Shown in pieces: positions 8,026 through 15,464 of a DNA stretch of 23,832 bases. The notes beneath the pieces are model-generated. The model made no database searches. It worked only from the letters and a program-made list of their open reading frames with translations, and was not told the origin of the DNA. The DNA is taken from the NCBI GenBank assembly GCA_002352705.1, contig DEIW01000186.1, forward strand, positions 222 to 24,053, read 5' to 3'. Origin of the DNA: Bacteroidales bacterium UBA2764 (GTDB lineage: Bacteria > Bacteroidota > Bacteroidia > Bacteroidales > Paludibacteraceae). Positions within the stretch are counted from its first letter, which is position 1, and the number at the start of each line of letters is the position of its first letter. The translations under genes were made by a program, and so were the position numbers.

Positions 8026-8598
8026 ATGAAAAGTTTATTAATTATATTATTTACTATTATGAATATCTATGATTTTACGGTGCTGGACACCAAAAAGAAT
8101 GAAGTCAAATTGGATGAGTACAAAGGCAAAGTCCTTTTAGTTGTTAATACCGCTACGGGTTGTGGTTTCACGCCGCAGTACGAGGCGCTGGAGAACCTCT
8201 ATAAGAAATACCAGGACAAGGGCTTGGTTATCTTGGACTTCCCTTGCAACCAATTCGGTCAGCAGGCTCCGGGCACGGACGAAGAGATCGTTTCTTTCTG
8301 CCAACTCAAATACAAAGTATCTTTCCCGCAGTTCTCGAAAATCGAGGTCAACGGAGAGAACGAGAGTCCGCTCTTCACATACCTCAAGGAGAATGGTCCG
8401 GAGGAGAAATACGAGGGTCTGAAAGCCAAAGCTACCGCTACGATGCTCAAAGGCATCAGCAAGACCTTTAAGAAAGAGAACGACATCCGTTGGAACTTCA
8501 CCAAGTTCCTTGTCGATCGCGAGGGTAACGTAGTGGGACGCTATGCGCCGACCACCAAACCCGAGGATATCGAGAAAGATGTACTCAAATACTTATAA
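8026..8598 (+). CDS. gpx: Glutathione peroxidase family thiol peroxidase
   Basis: A 190-residue protein of the GPx family, which reduces hydrogen peroxide and organic hydroperoxides. Counting from 8026, the peroxidatic Cys46 is in NTATGCGFTPQY, followed by the FPCNQFGQQ signature (residues 72-80) and the WNF motif near residue 155 in the C-terminal part. Cys92, in SFCQLKYKVSFPQFSK, sits where the resolving Cys of thioredoxin-dependent GPx enzymes lies, so electrons probably come from thioredoxin rather than glutathione. A start at ATG 8059 (MNIYDFTVLD) would match the usual N-terminus; the upstream extension MKSLLIILFTI is hydrophobic but too short to call a signal peptide with confidence. 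The OhrR gene follows after 16 nt. Confidence 0.9.
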   Translation: MKSLLIILFTIMNIYDFTVLDTKKNEVKLDEYKGKVLLVVNTATGCGFTPQYEALENLYKKYQDKGLVILDFPCNQFGQQAPGTDEEIVSFCQLKYKVSFPQFSKIEVNGENESPLFTYLKENGPEEKYEGLKAKATATMLKGISKTFKKENDIRWNFTKFLVDREGNVVGRYAPTTKPEDIEKDVLKYL

Positions 8599-8614
8599 TT
8601 CCTGATTAGATTAT

Positions 8615-9061
8615 ATGTACGAGCAATTAAAATTAGATAACCAGCTTTGCTTCCGTCTCTACACGGCAGCCAGGCTCGTTACGAATGTCTATCAGCCCTA
8701 TTTTGCGCCCTTAGGGATCACCTATCCGCAATACCTGGTTCTGCTCGTGCTGTGGGAAAACGACCAACAGCCGGTGTGCGAAATCGGCAAGCGTCTGATG
8801 CTCGACACCAATACCATTACGCCGCTGCTACAGCGGATGGAGAAGGCCGGACTGATTGTCCGCACACGCGGTACCGAAGATACACGCCAGCGCATCGTCT
8901 CGCTCACTCCCAAAGGAATGGAACTGCAAGAGCAGATGGTGAACATACCGGACTGCCTGAGCGATAAGATTACGGACAAAATAGGATCCGTAGATGAGAT
9001 CGTTGCGATGATTCCCACACTCGATAAACTGATAGAAGGACTATCTAAAATACAAAAATAA
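8615..9061 (+). CDS. ohrR: OhrR-type MarR family organic-peroxide sensor
   Basis: A 148-residue MarR-fold repressor. The N-terminus, LDNQLCFRLYTAAR, has the reactive Cys of OhrR proteins (Cys12). Tyr16, Tyr26 and Tyr37 lie at exactly the spacings of the three tyrosines that bind the oxidised Cys in Bacillus OhrR (C+4, C+14, C+25). The winged helix covers about residues 50-105 (IGKRLMLDTNTITPLLQRME, then GLIVRTRGTEDTRQRIV). Further cysteines at 55 and 114 leave room for two-Cys chemistry, as in Xanthomonas OhrR. It most likely represses its own cluster and is released by hydroperoxides. Candidate operator repeats flank the promoter at 7959-7990. Confidence 0.87.
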   Translation: MYEQLKLDNQLCFRLYTAARLVTNVYQPYFAPLGITYPQYLVLLVLWENDQQPVCEIGKRLMLDTNTITPLLQRMEKAGLIVRTRGTEDTRQRIVSLTPKGMELQEQMVNIPDCLSDKITDKIGSVDEIVAMIPTLDKLIEGLSKIQK

Positions 9062-9078
9062 CTTAAATTTATACAATT

Positions 9079-9540
9079 ATGACAAAAGAAGAAGCACTGA
9101 AAGGCCTGGCATATCTGGGCGCAGTATGGTTTGGAAACAGTAAACAACATTTCGCTTTCTCGGCATACGACCGTCTGAACGGTTGGAATAAGCTCGCCGA
9201 CAAATGGAAAGAGGAAGCAGAGGAAGAGTGGGATGAGGCAGAGGAAGTTCTCAACCGCTTGGTAGAACTCGGTTGCAAACCGGCAGAGTTGCAGGAGGCA
9301 ATGAAGACTATCGAGTTCCCGTTCTACGATGACCCGAAACAGCAGATCGAGACCGACTACAACGAGGGCGCCATCAAAGAACTCAGCGAACTGGCTGCGG
9401 CTTTCTCCGATGATTACCCCACCCAGAAACTCATCCAGAAATGGATTGACGGCGAGGTAGAGCACATGGCTTGGGAGAAGCAGTACCTCAACTACATCGA
9501 CAAACTGGGTTACGAGAACTTCCTCATCGAAATGATGTAA
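9079..9540 (+). CDS. Bacterioferritin-like (ferritin-fold) protein with altered metal site
   Basis: A 153-residue, mostly helical, acidic protein. The C-terminal helix EVEHMAWEKQYLNYIDKLG aligns with the bacterioferritin helix carrying the ExxH ligand pair, and NRLVELGCKP matches the end of bacterioferritin helix B. By my hand alignment Glu49 corresponds to the helix-B Glu ligand, but the partner His is Asp52, and the helix-A Glu ligand appears replaced (near Val16/Trp17). A ferritin fold is therefore likely, but a classical diiron ferroxidase centre is not complete. It sits in a peroxide-response cluster, so iron sequestration or Dps-like DNA protection is plausible. There are no long hydrophobic segments. 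Confidence 0.6.
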   Translation: MTKEEALKGLAYLGAVWFGNSKQHFAFSAYDRLNGWNKLADKWKEEAEEEWDEAEEVLNRLVELGCKPAELQEAMKTIEFPFYDDPKQQIETDYNEGAIKELSELAAAFSDDYPTQKLIQKWIDGEVEHMAWEKQYLNYIDKLGYENFLIEMM

Positions 9541-9556
9541 TCCTGTCTCCGGTACA

Positions 9557-10726
9557 ATGAAAAAATTCCGTATATCGCAACTCCCTATTATCGTGCAGGT
9601 TTTCCTCGCGATGTTTTTGGGCATGTCACAAGGCTGGTTTATGCCGGCTTGGTTTATCCGCATCTTTGTGACATTCAATGATTTTTTCGGACAATTTATA
9701 GGATTCCTTGTACCGCTGATTATCTTGGCGTTGGTAACAGCCTCTATCGCCAACTCGCAACATGGTGCCGGCAGAATGCTGCGCGTCACTATGGCAGTTG
9801 TGCTGCTGAGTACTTTTCTGGCTGGAGTCGCCTCTATGGGCGTTAGCGAATGGATCATTCCGATGTTTGTCACCAACGGAGAAGAGGTCGTGCTGGCGCC
9901 CCGGGGAGGCGAAGAGTTGGCACCCTTCTTCACCCTCCAGTTGCCTCCTGCCTTGGATGTCATGAGTGCGTTGATGATGGCGCTGATGTTGGGATTAGGT
10001 ATGCGTGCTGTCCAGGCTGATTCGCTGCGCAAAGGTATATCCGAACTCCAGAAACTGGTGATGCTTTCTATCGAGAAAGCGATTATTCCGCTGCTGCCGG
10101 TATATATCTTCGGCGTTTTTCTGAAGATGTCTGCTTCTGGCGGTATAATAGAGTTGGCAAGTAATTTTCTTTGGGTAATTCTGTTGGTGATTGCCATGTT
10201 GGTGGTATGGACATTGTTCCTGTACAGCATAGCCGGCCTTCTCGCGCACCGCAATCCGTTCAAGTTGTTATGGGCGATGATGCCTGCTGGTATGGTCGCT
10301 TTTGCCACCTGTTCTTCGGCGGCTACCATTCCTGTTTCGCTCGAAAGAGCCAAACACCTGACACGCGATGAGAACACCGCTTCGTTCGTCATTCCGCTGT
10401 GCGCCAACCTGCATATCCCTTCTGTCAGCATCCATTTTGTCATCTGCGCTATCGCGGTGATGATGATGGTCGGGCAACCTGTAGAACTGGGCTCGTTCAT
10501 CCCCTATATGATTATGCTGACGATGACTTGTGTCGCTGTGCCGGGCGTACCCGGAGGCGTTGTGGCGGTCTTGCCGGTTATGGCAAGTATGCTCGGCTTC
10601 ACGCCGGAGATGCAGGCATTGTGCCTCTCATTGGGCGTGTTGCTGGACGCACCGCTTACGGCTATGAATGTTCTCTGCGACGGAGCGGTATGTACTATTG
10701 TTGATAATCGAGTAAATAATAGCTAA
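9557..10726 (+). CDS. Dicarboxylate/amino acid:cation symporter (SDF/DAACS family)
   Basis: A 389-residue polytopic membrane protein. Family marks are the serine-rich re-entrant loop FATCSSAATIPVSLERA near residues 253-269, the second loop VPGVPGGVVAVLPVMAS near residues 330-346, and NVLCDGAVCTIVDN at the C-terminus, where the Asn and Asp line the substrate and sodium sites of GltPh-type carriers. It is slightly shorter than typical members (about 400-430). The likely role is sodium- or proton-coupled uptake of acidic or small neutral amino acids or C4-dicarboxylates; the substrate is not readable. Starts 16 nt after the ferritin-like gene and probably shares its transcript. Confidence 0.85.
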   Translation: MKKFRISQLPIIVQVFLAMFLGMSQGWFMPAWFIRIFVTFNDFFGQFIGFLVPLIILALVTASIANSQHGAGRMLRVTMAVVLLSTFLAGVASMGVSEWIIPMFVTNGEEVVLAPRGGEELAPFFTLQLPPALDVMSALMMALMLGLGMRAVQADSLRKGISELQKLVMLSIEKAIIPLLPVYIFGVFLKMSASGGIIELASNFLWVILLVIAMLVVWTLFLYSIAGLLAHRNPFKLLWAMMPAGMVAFATCSSAATIPVSLERAKHLTRDENTASFVIPLCANLHIPSVSIHFVICAIAVMMMVGQPVELGSFIPYMIMLTMTCVAVPGVPGGVVAVLPVMASMLGFTPEMQALCLSLGVLLDAPLTAMNVLCDGAVCTIVDNRVNNS

Positions 10727-10740
10727 AAATCACATTTATT

Positions 10741-10914
10741 ATGAAAGAGCAAGTTTTAGCTGCCATGCGTGCAGCAGGCAAGCCTGTTTCGGCTGGCGAA
10801 GTGACCGCCGCTCTCGGCGCAGACCGCAAAGAGGTGGACAAAGTCTTCGCTGAACTCAAGAAAGAAGGTGCCATCGTTTCGCCGGTACGCTGTAAATGGA
10901 CTCCGGCGAACTAA
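10741..10914 (+). CDS. 57-residue winged-helix protein
   Basis: A complete small ORF begins 14 nt after the symporter stop: it starts MKEQVLAAMRAAG and ends in PVRCKWTPAN. The middle, KPVSAGEVTAALGADRKEVDK, reads as a helix-turn-helix; the following KVFAELKKEGAIVSPVRCKW would be the recognition helix and wing. The size and layout match small single-domain winged-helix proteins I recall from Bacteroidales genomes. It could bind DNA as an auxiliary regulator of this cluster, but no operator can be assigned. The codon pattern (Ala, Lys and Glu rich) resembles the ferritin-like gene upstream. Confidence 0.7.
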   Translation: MKEQVLAAMRAAGKPVSAGEVTAALGADRKEVDKVFAELKKEGAIVSPVRCKWTPAN

Positions 10915-11056
10915 ATGGCTAAATCGGTTCGCTCTCCGGCGTAGTGGAGCCCATCGGCTTTGTCCTTATGATGGTCCTCGATGTCGTTTTAGGATAGTTT
11001 GGCATGCTACTTGTAGTAAGTAGAAAAACATGTCTAACCCTCAAAATCATCGCCTT

Positions 11057-11674
11057 ATGAAACCCAAACTGCTTACTCTTTGCTTCGCCCTGATGGCAAG
11101 CCTGACGATGTCCGCACAGTATGTCGTGTCGGACAAGTACGACCTCTGGTTTGAGGATACGAACAACGAGATGACTACCCGCAAACCGGAGTATTGCACC
11201 GAACACTACCAGGACCTGCGCAACGGCTGCCAAGTCCGCCTTTCCGGCAGGAAGGTTTATATCTACCGCAACGGCTATTCCATCCTCTACGGCGATGAAA
11301 TCAACGTGCTCTACAACGGCTATTACCGCGTTCGCCGGGGCAACACATGGTACCTCGCGGATGAAGACGGCGACCTCGTCAGCGGCATCTACGGCAAAGA
11401 AATATTGTACTATCCGTTTGGCTATGTGACCGTTCAGCGCTCGGGAGGCTACTGGGACATCTTCCATTGTTCGGGACGCAAAGTAGAAACCTATTCCTAT
11501 GAGATTCCGCAAATGTTCGGAAACGGCTGTTTCTGTGTCAAGCAAGGCAAATGGTGGTACGCCGTGGACCAAGACGGCGACAAGATCTCCGGCGTCTATG
11601 GCGACGATATCTTCCTCCTCAACAACGGCACATGGAAATGCATCCGCGGCAGTTACGTGACGTATGTAGAGTGA
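11057..11674 (+). CDS. Secreted WG-repeat-like protein
   Basis: About 205 residues from ATG 11057, chosen because the signal peptide MKPKLLTLCFALMASLTMSA begins there; an upstream in-frame ATG at 11030 only adds nine polar residues. The mature protein is a series of short aromatic, glycine-rich repeats resembling WG/KWG repeats: NTWYLADEDGDLVSGIYG and KWWYAVDQDGDKISGVYG are clear copies, with degenerate units between them (GYWDIFHCSGRKVETY). Such repeats usually form exported or surface beta-propeller-like folds; the function here is unknown. No promoter is obvious in the 142 nt upstream. The mature region contains several Cys that could form disulfides. Confidence 0.65.
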   Translation: MKPKLLTLCFALMASLTMSAQYVVSDKYDLWFEDTNNEMTTRKPEYCTEHYQDLRNGCQVRLSGRKVYIYRNGYSILYGDEINVLYNGYYRVRRGNTWYLADEDGDLVSGIYGKEILYYPFGYVTVQRSGGYWDIFHCSGRKVETYSYEIPQMFGNGCFCVKQGKWWYAVDQDGDKISGVYGDDIFLLNNGTWKCIRGSYVTYVE

Positions 11675-11719
11675 TTCTTCCGCAAAATCGCAGATTTCTG
11701 TCATTTTTGAACGATTTCT

Positions 11720-11751
11720 CTTGCATAATTCAAAAAAAAGCAGTACTTTTG
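11720..11751 (+). promoter_or_regulatory. Promoter of the Fic/fusion-gene operon
   Basis: CTTG (11720-11723), a 20-nt spacer and TACTTTTG (11744-11751), then C. The expected start is near 11758, immediately before the dyad at 11762-11779. Confidence 0.65.
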
Positions 11752-11761
11752 CACCCGAAAT

Positions 11762-11779
11762 GGTTACACTACTGTAACC
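11762..11779. promoter_or_regulatory. Perfect dyad GGTTACA-CTAC-TGTAACC at the transcription start
   Basis: Seven-base arms (11762-11768 and 11773-11779) surround a 4-nt centre and are followed by TTTT. The dyad lies at about +4 to +22 of the predicted transcript. It could be a repressor operator or a 5' hairpin. As a terminator it would be weak (three GC pairs in the stem and a short T run). Confidence 0.5.
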
Positions 11780-11799
11780 TTTTAATAAAAAAGTGAATT

Positions 11800-12873
11800 A
11801 TGAAGCAAGTCAGTTTTAAGAAAGCAATCAAAGCGTGGCAGGGGATTCAACCTGTCTCTGACAGAGACCGCGAGAGGCTGAGCCGCCGTTTTACGATCGA
11901 CTACAACTACAACAGCAACCATATTGAGGGCAACACGCTGACCTATGGTCAGACGGAGATATTATTGCTGTTCGGTAAGATTGTCGGCGAAGCCACGGTC
12001 CGCGATGTGCAGGAAATGACCGCAAGTAATGTTGGCTTGAAGATGATGAGCGAAGAGGCGAAACTGCCAGACATGCCCCTTACCCAGAATTTCATCCGCA
12101 CCTTGCACAAGACACTTCTGCGCGAGGATTACACCGTCTATCGCAACCTGCCCGGAGGCATGCAAACAAGCTACACGATTCATGCCGGACAATACAAGAC
12201 CCGTCCGAATAGCGTGATTACGCGCTATGGTGACCGTTTTGAATATGCCTCGCCGGAGGAGACACCGGCTCTGATGACCGACCTCATAAACTGGTACAAT
12301 TCCGAGGAGGAACTGGGGCGTTTGACGCCTGTTGAGTTGGCTGCGCTCTTCCACTATCGCTATATTCGCATCCACCCCTTCGAGGATGGCAACGGACGTA
12401 TCGCGCGACTGTTGGTCAATTATATTCTTTCGCGTCACGGTCTGCCAATGATTGTGGTCCGCAGCCGCAAGAAACAGGAATATCTGGAAGCGCTTCATCA
12501 GGCAGATTTGAATGTAGGTCTTGTCCCGAGTCAGGGAGCGCACGCTGCCCTTGAAGACATAGAGCCTTTTGTGCAGTATTTCCATAAACTGGTAGCCAAC
12601 GAGATTTACAATGACTATCTTTTTGTGACCCGCAAAGAGGAAAACGTCTGGTGGTATGACGGAGAAATGATTGAGTTCCGCACGCCGAATTATGCCAAAC
12701 TGCTACGGTTGATGCGAACGCAGCCTGTATTGACGCTGGAAGACATGACGGAGGAACTATCTATCAGCATGACCGCTGTACGAAAATTAGTCAACCAACT
12801 GATAGAAAAAAACTACGTCGAGAAGAACGAAAAAGACAGTTCCTGGCGCGTAATCATCACACCATCTGTCTGA
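11800..12873 (+). CDS. Fic family protein (putative AMPylase) with inhibitory motif and C-terminal winged helix
   Basis: 357 residues. The catalytic Fic motif HPFEDGNGRIAR is intact at residues 192-203, with catalytic His192. Upstream, SNHIEGN (residues 39-45) matches the inhibitory pattern (S/T)xxxE(G/N); Glu43 would obstruct ATP until released, as in class II Fic proteins. A C-terminal winged helix (about 300-357: LTLEDMTEELSISMTAVRKL, then EKNYVEKNEKDSSW) suggests DNA binding, perhaps autoregulation through the dyad at 11762-11779. Family chemistry is transfer of AMP, or another nucleotide, to a protein hydroxyl; the target is unknown. The first giant fusion gene starts 23 nt after its stop, so co-transcription is likely. 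Confidence 0.88.
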   Translation: MKQVSFKKAIKAWQGIQPVSDRDRERLSRRFTIDYNYNSNHIEGNTLTYGQTEILLLFGKIVGEATVRDVQEMTASNVGLKMMSEEAKLPDMPLTQNFIRTLHKTLLREDYTVYRNLPGGMQTSYTIHAGQYKTRPNSVITRYGDRFEYASPEETPALMTDLINWYNSEEELGRLTPVELAALFHYRYIRIHPFEDGNGRIARLLVNYILSRHGLPMIVVRSRKKQEYLEALHQADLNVGLVPSQGAHAALEDIEPFVQYFHKLVANEIYNDYLFVTRKEENVWWYDGEMIEFRTPNYAKLLRLMRTQPVLTLEDMTEELSISMTAVRKLVNQLIEKNYVEKNEKDSSWRVIITPSV

Positions 12874-12896
12874 CCGTAATATAGATTGTCGGATAT

Positions 12897-15464
12897 ATGA
12901 AGAAAAAGTTAGGAGTGATTATTGCTACCTCGATGCAGCGGATAGATAGTCTGTTCTCACGCTCGTTACACTCAGTCCTTAGTCAAACGACACTGCCGGA
13001 TTGCATCGTGATTGTGGATGATAACAGCGAAGAGAAGATCTGTGCACAGATTGAGAACAGCGTAAAACAACTGAACAATAGTACGATTCATTATATCCGA
13101 AACAGCAGGACGCGGGGGATGTCTGGCACAGGTGCATGGAACAGCGGCTTGGAGTTCCTGAAAAATGCCATCGGTGATGAGAATTATGCGGCCATCTTGG
13201 ATGACGATGATAGCTGGGATGCGGAATATATCGAGAATTTACATAATTGTTTACAGAATGGTCCCGATGCCGTATTTGCTTTCCTTAAACGGTCTGATTG
13301 TACTAAGCCTTCTTCATTCACACGAGATGAATTGCAAATCAACAACTTCTTAATCGGCGATCCCGGAATCCAGGGTAGTAATATGTGCTTTAAAATCAAA
13401 AGCATTATGACTATCGGCGGATTTGATGAGAACTTGGCAAGTTGTACTGACCGCGACTTAATGATTCGCTTTTTACATCAATATGGCAATGAAAATTGTA
13501 CGATTATTCCTAAAAAGTTAGTAAATCATTTCGCCGGAACGAATACCGTTACGTCCAATTTTGAAAAGAAGCGAACCGGACTGAATTATTTCTTTCGCAA
13601 ACACATAAAGCGCTTTGATTTTCCAACCTTAGAACAATCGCTCAAGCGGGCTGAAAAACTCTTTCATTTCCCTGATGCAGATGAAATCAAATCTATCTGG
13701 AAACAAAATCTGTATGCCAATGCATGCTGTTCCCCCATTGATGCAGATGAAATCAAATCTATCTGGAAACAAAATACAGTTGTTTTAATCACCGGAGTAT
13801 GTGGCTTTATAGGTTCGAATGTTGCCAGAAAATTTCTGCAAAGTGGATATAAAGTAGTTGGAGTAGATGATTTATCCACAGGAGTATTGGAGAATATTGC
13901 TGACTTTATGGATAACGGTCAATTTATATTTTCCAAAATATCAGTTAATGATGCTGTAACAATAAAAAATATTATAAATCACTATAAACCATACTACATT
14001 TTTCATTTTGCTGCGTTGCCCAGAATAAAGTATTCAATTGATTATCCTTCTGCCAGTTATAATGCTAATGTAAAGGCGACAAAAGTCCTTGCAGAAGTAG
14101 TTAAGAAATCCAACGCAAGATTATTAGTTTTTGCCTCCTCTTCGTCTGTTTATGGACAAAGCGATGGAACGAAATTCAAAGAAAGTGCTTTCCTCGCTCC
14201 AATCTCCCCATACGCAAAGCAAAAAGAAGAAGCAGAGAACGTACTGAAAGAAGAGTTGAAAAATTCTTCATGCGACGTGCTTGTTTTACGGCTTTTCAAT
14301 GTGTATGGGTATTCGTTTCAGCCGGTGAATAAATATTCCACACTTATTGGAAAACAGATTGCTAATATATATGCAGATTCTTCAATTGTTATCCATGGAG
14401 ACGGGATGCAAAGGCGCGACTTTACCTATATAGATGATGTTGTTTCTGCAATGTTAAACTGTATAGAGCGATACAAATGTGAAAAACATTATGAAGTAAT
14501 AAATATCGGAACAGGTAACAATTACTCGGTGAACTATATAGCTGATATCTTACAATCTCATTTCAAACAGAGAATAGTACGTAGAAATATCACATTGGAC
14601 TACCAGGAACCCGATTATACTTTAGCGGACAACCTAAAAGCAAATCAATTATTAGACTGGATGCCCGAAACGGATATTCGCAATGGAATTGAGAAAACAA
14701 TAACTAAAACTATAGAGAATCAAGAGATTGTCATTGGCGTAGCCATGCACAATAATGCACCTACGATAAGACGGTGTCTATTGTCAATTCTGAACCAACA
14801 AGGTGTCACCCGGAAAATAAAAATCGTTCTTGCGAATGACAATTCTTCCGATAATTGGCAAGAGGAAATAACTGATTTATTAGGAGATTCAAGATTAACC
14901 ATCATTCATCTGTCTAACAATAATGCGGTACTAACACGTAATGCTATCAATACATATATTCAGGAACACCACCCGAGATGCGTTCTAATAGGACGTTTAG
15001 ATGCCGATGACGAATATTCATCTGATAATGAATTGGCAAAGATAGAGATTATTTTTGACACGGAATGCCCTGACATCATTTCAGCAGGTAACTACCTGCG
15101 GGAGAACGGAGCGATTATTTCTCGGACAAACCACACTGATAAAAGATTTGCCAATATGGATTATTTGCTTTTCCGGCTGAAACAGATGGCCGAATGTTTA
15201 CCGGAAGGCGAATTACCGTCATGTAATTTGTTTATAAAACCGGAAAGAACACTTCCATATCCGTCTGTTGAAAGCGGAGAGGATCATGCTTTGTTTGTAC
15301 ATTATCTATTGAATAAAGACAGTTACAAAATCCATTTTGCGGAAACCTTACTTCCTGTTATTTATGATTTGGGTGGTACGGCTACGTCTAATAATAAATT
15401 TTCCGGGAGTTATATCCGTTGCCGGAAAGAATTATATTTAAAAGCACTTGAATATGCAAGATAA
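12897..15464 (+). CDS. Three-domain fusion: glycosyltransferase / sugar epimerase-dehydratase / glycosyltransferase
   Basis: 855 residues, no signal peptide. Domain 1 (about 1-258) is a GT-A family 2 glycosyltransferase: VIIATSMQRI, IVDDNS, the metal-binding AAILDDDDSWD, and GGFDENLASCTDRDL. Domain 2 (about 294-605) is an extended SDR of the UDP-sugar epimerase/dehydratase group: VVLITGVCGFIGSN binds NAD, VDDLSTG follows, and SSVYG plus SPYAKQK supply the Ser and Tyr-Lys catalytic residues. Domain 3 (about 608-855) is a second GT2 unit: VIGVAMHNNAPTIRRCL, LANDNSSD, GRLDADDEYSS, ESGEDHALF. A 37-bp direct repeat encodes the 1-2 linker. The likely role is making and transferring a modified sugar in the cytosol. 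I know of no family with this exact order. Confidence 0.85.
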   Translation: MKKKLGVIIATSMQRIDSLFSRSLHSVLSQTTLPDCIVIVDDNSEEKICAQIENSVKQLNNSTIHYIRNSRTRGMSGTGAWNSGLEFLKNAIGDENYAAILDDDDSWDAEYIENLHNCLQNGPDAVFAFLKRSDCTKPSSFTRDELQINNFLIGDPGIQGSNMCFKIKSIMTIGGFDENLASCTDRDLMIRFLHQYGNENCTIIPKKLVNHFAGTNTVTSNFEKKRTGLNYFFRKHIKRFDFPTLEQSLKRAEKLFHFPDADEIKSIWKQNLYANACCSPIDADEIKSIWKQNTVVLITGVCGFIGSNVARKFLQSGYKVVGVDDLSTGVLENIADFMDNGQFIFSKISVNDAVTIKNIINHYKPYYIFHFAALPRIKYSIDYPSASYNANVKATKVLAEVVKKSNARLLVFASSSSVYGQSDGTKFKESAFLAPISPYAKQKEEAENVLKEELKNSSCDVLVLRLFNVYGYSFQPVNKYSTLIGKQIANIYADSSIVIHGDGMQRRDFTYIDDVVSAMLNCIERYKCEKHYEVINIGTGNNYSVNYIADILQSHFKQRIVRRNITLDYQEPDYTLADNLKANQLLDWMPETDIRNGIEKTITKTIENQEIVIGVAMHNNAPTIRRCLLSILNQQGVTRKIKIVLANDNSSDNWQEEITDLLGDSRLTIIHLSNNNAVLTRNAINTYIQEHHPRCVLIGRLDADDEYSSDNELAKIEIIFDTECPDIISAGNYLRENGAIISRTNHTDKRFANMDYLLFRLKQMAECLPEGELPSCNLFIKPERTLPYPSVESGEDHALFVHYLLNKDSYKIHFAETLLPVIYDLGGTATSNNKFSGSYIRCRKELYLKALEYAR
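13673..13775 (+). repeat. 37-bp direct repeat at the glycosyltransferase-epimerase junction
   Basis: 13673-13709 and 13739-13775 are identical over 37 bp at a 66-bp period (22 codons, in frame), each encoding DADEIKSIWKQN (residues 260-271 and 282-293). Between them lies LYANACCSPI; after the second copy the epimerase begins at once with TVVLITG. Recombination between copies would remove 22 residues without a frameshift. Confidence 0.9.

Noticed and set aside
8722..10500. A long antisense open frame (592 codons) on the minus strand
   Set aside because: It runs opposite three recognisable genes (ohrR, the ferritin-like gene and the symporter) and shows no domain, promoter or coherent hydrophobicity. 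It looks like a by-product of codon bias.
10915..10944. Short ORF (ATGGCTAAATCG...) after the small winged-helix gene
   Set aside because: Only nine codons to a TAG, with no supporting signal.
11007..11023. Hairpin CTACTT/AAGTAG before the WG-repeat gene as a terminator
   Set aside because: Six mostly A-T/T-A pairs and no T run after it; too weak to call.
10919..11704. Minus-strand open frame of 261 codons opposite the WG-repeat gene
   Set aside because: The plus strand has a signal peptide and repeats. The antisense sequence is a mirror of the repeats, rich in Val, Ala and Asp.
12874..12896. Precursor peptide gene for a radical SAM-modified peptide between fic and the fusion genes
   Set aside because: The gap is 23 nt and the gap after 18648 is 29 nt. 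No short ORF of suitable size occurs beside the radical SAM gene.
13673..13775. The repeat pair as a CRISPR or insertion-sequence target duplication
   Set aside because: Only two copies, both inside an open coding frame. There is no transposase or inverted terminal repeat, and 37 bp is far longer than typical target duplications.
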